Source: BCD1 sp965230565 (GTDB taxonomy: Bacteria > Bacteroidota > Bacteroidia > Chitinophagales > Saprospiraceae). Taken from it: 64,000 nt of DNA. Positions 61,005 through 64,000 of this stretch are shown here, piece after piece (positions within the stretch are counted from its first letter, which is position 1; the number at the start of each line of letters is the position of its first letter). The notes beneath the pieces are model-generated. The model was not told the origin of the DNA. It worked only from the letters and a program-made list of their open reading frames with translations, and made no database searches. Both the position numbers and the translations under genes were made by a program. Location of the stretch: positions 310,001 through 374,000 of the forward strand of contig CBDDLH010000007.1 in the NCBI GenBank assembly GCA_965230565.1, written 5' to 3'.

Positions 61005-61351
61005 ACCGATAATTTTTTAAAACTATTATTCAGGTTTCCGTTTACCAAAATCTCCAGATAAAATATGAGAATTTTTAACCCTTGAAATACCCTTAGCCTT
61101 AGCCTCTTAAAAGCTTGGCCGAATAATTACAATAAAAATTAAATAACTCTTGCAAAAAAACAATAAATAAATGGAAAAGAAAGCCAGAATCCGGGAACTT
61201 TTAAGGAGTCTTTGAAGTTCTAATGTCCGTGTGCAGTTAATTTCATGTTATTTAATTATTAAAATTCAACTGAACACAGTGACTATTTTTGCTTTTACCA
61301 AAAATAGCCATACATTTATTCGCATTGTGGAACCAAAATTTTTAACCAACC
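61005..61351. other. Intergenic region with a hairpin and a short hexamer repeat
   Basis: Between divergent genes. Contains CCTTAGCCTTAGCCTC at about 61089-61105 (relative of the repeat at 8612), a perfect 9-bp hairpin CTATTTTTG / CAAAAATAG at 61283-61307 (related to the inverted repeat at 16783), and A/T runs. A 14-codon frame at 61171 is too short to support. Promoters for the two flanking genes presumably lie here. Confidence 0.55.
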
Positions 61352-61822
61352 ATGAAATGGAGAAGACTCAATGGACAACGACTTGAACAACCCATTCTGG
61401 AAGTTGTTGAAGCCACTCTGAAAAAGGAGATCGCTCTCGGACACAAAATGAAAGTTTGTATCGGGACGGATTCTCAGGTGCGGGGTAAAGTGATTGAATT
61501 CGCTACCGTGATCGTTTTTTTGAGGGAGAAAAAAGGAGGCTTCATGTACATCAGTAATGAAAGCCTTGTCCAGAAAATGAGTATCCGGGAAAGGATGATT
61601 GCAGAGGTGGCTCGCTCAATTGAAGTTGCCTACGCTCTGTGTGACCTGCTCGACAAATTCAATGTCGAACTGGAGGTTCACGCTGACATCAATACCGATC
61701 CTCACTTCCAGTCAAATGTTGCGCTCAAAGAGGCCATGGGATACATCCTGGGAATGGGATTTGTATTCAAAGCCAAGCCGGATGCCTTTGCCAGTACTTC
61801 ATGTGCTGACAAAGTAGTCTAA
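61352..61822 (+). CDS. YkuK/DUF458-family RNase H-like protein
   Basis: 156 aa. It matches the family pattern: CIGTDSQVRG (about residues 36-45) with an acidic Asp in the first strand, a second part VEVAYALCDLL, then VHADINTDPHFQSNVALKEAMGYILGMGFVFKAKPDAFASTSCADKVV, with the Asp and His/Lys cluster expected of the RNase H-like fold. Its nucleic-acid substrate is not known. It is the only plus-strand gene in this glycan region. Confidence 0.88.
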   Translation: MKWRRLNGQRLEQPILEVVEATLKKEIALGHKMKVCIGTDSQVRGKVIEFATVIVFLREKKGGFMYISNESLVQKMSIRERMIAEVARSIEVAYALCDLLDKFNVELEVHADINTDPHFQSNVALKEAMGYILGMGFVFKAKPDAFASTSCADKVV

Positions 61823-61948
61823 GCAAGCGTAGTAATTCTAAATCGGAGTTTCAAGTAGGAACACGGTGGTTGTACGACTACTGTGCCGAGGGAGAGACTC
61901 CTCTCAAATAAAATAACAGCGCTGAAACTTTTTAATAGTTTCGTTAGT

Positions 61949-61986
61949 TAACAAAGCCATTTGTGGTGAAAACCGCAAGTGGCTTT
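61949..61986. terminator. Bidirectional hairpin between convergent genes
   Basis: CAAAGCCATTTGTGGT (61951 on) folds on ACCGCAAGTGGCTTTTG through a GAAA loop; a long stem with G-U pairs and one bulge. It lies between the YkuK-like gene (ending 61822) and the reverse glycosyltransferase (ending 61993), and both strands end in T-rich sequence. Confidence 0.7.
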
Positions 61987-61992
61987 TGTGTT

Positions 61993-63132
61993 TTATTTGC
62001 TGGTGGCATCAAACAATGACCTCATAGCTTCTACCATCCTCGTCCAGGAAAACAACTCTTTATTTTGTCTCACCCCTTCACTCATGTTATCCAGTTTTTG
62101 GTTATCAAAGAAATCAACAATCGCCTCAGCAACAGCCTTGGAGTCAACATCTACCACATAACCAACTTTTCCATGTTCTACGATCTCAGGTAAGCCTCCA
62201 ACCCTCGTGACCACCATCGGTTTTTCAAAATGATAGGCCAGTTGAGAGATGCCGCTCTGAGTAGCCGAACGGTAAGGTTGAACAATCAGATCAGATGCTC
62301 CGAAAAAGTATTTCACTTCTTCATTGGAAACAAACCTGTTATGGAGAATGACTTTTTCCCCTAACCCCAGTTTTTCGATCAGATTTAAATATTTCTCCCG
62401 ATTGCCATAATACTCCCCGGCCACGATGAGCTTCACGGGTAAACTACTGACCGTTTTTTCAGCAATGGCTTCCAACAAAATATCCAGACCTTTATAATCC
62501 CTAATAAACCCAAAAAACAAAAGGTATCTGATGCCCGGATCCAAATTCAGCTTTTCCAAAGACTCTTGCCTGGAAGCCTTGGGACCATAGTTATCGTATA
62601 TAGGATGAGGAGAATAAACCACGGGTTTGGCGGGTGCAAATTTCCTGGCATCATCCCCAACTGAACGGGACATAACCAGAAATCCATCCACGCTTCTACA
62701 AAAATATTTGGTGAATAAAGAATCACCTGGTCGTTTTTCATGAGGGATAATATTATCCGCTAATGCCACCACCTTTGTCTTTTTATTTGATTTGGTAATT
62801 CTTGCCACGGTACCCAGGGATGGGCCCATGAAAGGAAGCCAATATCGAATGATGAGTAAATCCGGACACAACTTTTTAAGATACCAACCCGTCATTAACC
62901 AGTTGAGCGGGTTGATGGAATTTAATCTGGTCTCAATTTGTACATTTTCAGGCGGGGGATCATCAGTAAACTGCGTTTCTCCTGGGAATAAAAAATTAGG
63001 ATATTGTAATCGAAAGGAAACCACAACAACTTCATAACCCTGATCATGGAATTCAAGGGCCAAACGCTCCGAAGACGAAGCTATACCTCCCCTTAACGGG
63101 TGTGCCGGGGTAAGTAAAACAATCTTTTTCAT
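61993..63132 (-). CDS. Glycosyltransferase, GT4 family
   Basis: 379 aa, GT-B fold. N-terminal LLTPAHPLRGGIASSSERLALEF (about 5-27) includes the G-G-I acceptor-side loop, and the donor-side segment GASDLIVQPYRSATQSGISQLAYHFEKPMVVTRVGG (about 280-315) is typical. Cytoplasmic, likely in surface polysaccharide or glycolipid assembly with its neighbours. The gap to the upstream GT2 gene is about 130 bases. Confidence 0.88.
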   Translation of the reverse strand: MKKIVLLTPAHPLRGGIASSSERLALEFHDQGYEVVVVSFRLQYPNFLFPGETQFTDDPPPENVQIETRLNSINPLNWLMTGWYLKKLCPDLLIIRYWLPFMGPSLGTVARITKSNKKTKVVALADNIIPHEKRPGDSLFTKYFCRSVDGFLVMSRSVGDDARKFAPAKPVVYSPHPIYDNYGPKASRQESLEKLNLDPGIRYLLFFGFIRDYKGLDILLEAIAEKTVSSLPVKLIVAGEYYGNREKYLNLIEKLGLGEKVILHNRFVSNEEVKYFFGASDLIVQPYRSATQSGISQLAYHFEKPMVVTRVGGLPEIVEHGKVGYVVDVDSKAVAEAIVDFFDNQKLDNMSEGVRQNKELFSWTRMVEAMRSLFDATSK

Positions 63133-63262
63133 TGGTTAGGTTGGTTTCTAGTTTCTCAATAAAAATCTCTTGTAATCCTTGCTTCGACAAAGCAACGCCT
63201 TAGGCTAACCCTCCTTCCCAGGCAAAGGCATCGCTTTGATAACTTTGCTAATTACTCGCCTT

Positions 63263-64000
63263 TTACAGCCCTCCATGTTCACCAATACCAATCTTCTTGG
63301 CGATGAGGTATTGGTTTCGATCCGGTGCATTTCTGATAACCAGTTCTGCCAGAAATCCGGTAACAAAAAGCTGGGTGCCGATGATCAGCATTACTATGCC
63401 AAAAAAGAACAGCGGCCTGCTGGCCATCCCGTATTCCTGGTGAATAAACTTTTCAAAAGTAAGATAGATCAGGATCACAAAACCGAGAATAAATGACAAC
63501 GTTCCAAGTGTTCCAAAAAAATGCATTGGACGCTTGCCGAATTTACCGGTGAACATCAACGACAATAAATCCAGGAAGCCGGTCACCAGCCTGGAAACCC
63601 CGTATTTACTACTTCCATATTGCCGGGCCCGGTGCTCGACAACCTGTTCCCCAATATTGGTAAATCCGGCCCATTTGGCAAGGATCGGAATCTGTCTGTG
63701 CATCTCACCGGATACTTCGATACTTTTTACCACATCGAGTTTGTAAGCCTTTAATCCGCAATTAAAATCGTGGAGATGAATGCCGCTCACCTTCCTCATC
63801 ACGAAGTTGAAAAACTTGGAAGGCAAGGTTTTACCAATGGGATCATGGCGCTTTTTTTTCCACCCTGACACCATGTCAAAGCCCTCTTCTTTGATCATTT
63901 TATACAATCCGGGGATTTCATCCGGACTATCCTGAAGGTCAGCATCCATTGTGATCACTACATCACCTTTTGCTGCCTGGAATCCTGTGTTGAGCGCAGG
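63263..64000 (-). CDS. GT2 membrane glycosyltransferase, DPM/GtrB-like (truncated at window edge)
   Basis: Partial: the reverse frame is open across the window edge (residues reading PALNTGFQAAKGDVVITMD precede the internal start at 63958), so the N-terminus is missing. The visible part has the nucleotide-sugar DADLQD motif, GWKKKRHDPIGKTLPSKFFN, GLKAYKLDV and a QYGSSKYG segment, followed by two membrane helices (FFGTLGTLSFILGFVILIYL and FFFGIVMLIIGTQLFVTGFL). It probably links a sugar to polyprenyl phosphate for export. Confidence 0.88.
   Translation of the reverse strand, partial: PALNTGFQAAKGDVVITMDADLQDSPDEIPGLYKMIKEEGFDMVSGWKKKRHDPIGKTLPSKFFNFVMRKVSGIHLHDFNCGLKAYKLDVVKSIEVSGEMHRQIPILAKWAGFTNIGEQVVEHRARQYGSSKYGVSRLVTGFLDLLSLMFTGKFGKRPMHFFGTLGTLSFILGFVILIYLTFEKFIHQEYGMASRPLFFFGIVMLIIGTQLFVTGFLAELVIRNAPDRNQYLIAKKIGIGEHGGL

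Noticed and set aside
61171..61215. 14-codon frame as a leader peptide
   Set aside because: Too short and without conserved or regulatory context to support.

Overview
This is a contiguous stretch of a Bacteroidota chromosome. The evidence is TonB-dependent receptors with carboxypeptidase-regulatory-like N-termini, a giant secreted adhesin ending in a gliding-motility/type B C-terminal secretion signal (type IX secretion), many lipoproteins with Bacteroidota-style lipoboxes, an ECF sigma factor, a hybrid histidine kinase/AraC regulator, and AT-rich start regions without clear Shine-Dalgarno motifs. A Saprospiraceae-like or related environmental lineage is my inference from gene style; no rRNA is present to settle it.

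Layout. 1-3.3 kb: an aromatic amino acid operon (pheA end, aminotransferase, tyrA, DAHP synthase-chorismate mutase). 3.4-7.9 kb: a reverse-strand TonB receptor and a beta-helix lipoprotein. 8.8-14.7 kb: an alpha-2-macroglobulin-like lipoprotein and a pterin dehydratase. 14.8-24.7 kb: mixed accessory genes (lipase, DinB-like, flavin-binding, metalloprotease lipoprotein, hybrid two-component regulator, cupin, dihaem cytochrome c, a frameshifted membrane gene, SRPBCC protein). 24.9-32.7 kb: a 2572-residue repeat adhesin. 32.8-34.9 kb: two abutting genes of unknown function.

36-57.8 kb is the exceptional region. It reads as one biosynthetic locus that joins a polyene-type (type II) polyketide/fatty acyl assembly line to a ribosomal peptide. 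In order: unknown protein, ECF sigma factor, TonB receptor, TPR-like lipoprotein, small unknown protein, adenylating enzyme, phosphopantetheinyl transferase, FabZ-like dehydratase, inactive ketosynthase (chain-length-factor-like), ketoreductase, active ketosynthase and acyl carrier protein. Then come three tandem 45-residue precursor peptides (two missed by any 60-codon cutoff), a hairpin terminator, an M50 protease with a PqqD-like N-terminus, an arginase-like enzyme with an extra N-terminal domain, an alpha/beta hydrolase, an LpxL-like acyltransferase, a second TonB receptor, a DUF2141 protein, a second TPR-like protein, an outer-membrane protein and an S41 protease; an MsbA-like ABC exporter follows. 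No enoyl reductase is present, so the predicted acyl chain is unsaturated. My working model is that a conserved Arg in each precursor becomes ornithine and carries the polyene acyl group, giving a ribosomal lipopeptide. The gene content and motifs are seen directly; the product is inference.

59.7-64 kb: a MITE-like palindromic element, two GT4-type glycosyltransferases, a YkuK/RNase H-like protein and a truncated GT2 membrane glycosyltransferase. Several families of short intergenic repeats occur, three of them inside the biosynthetic locus. I saw no rRNA, no CRISPR array and no tRNA that I could support.
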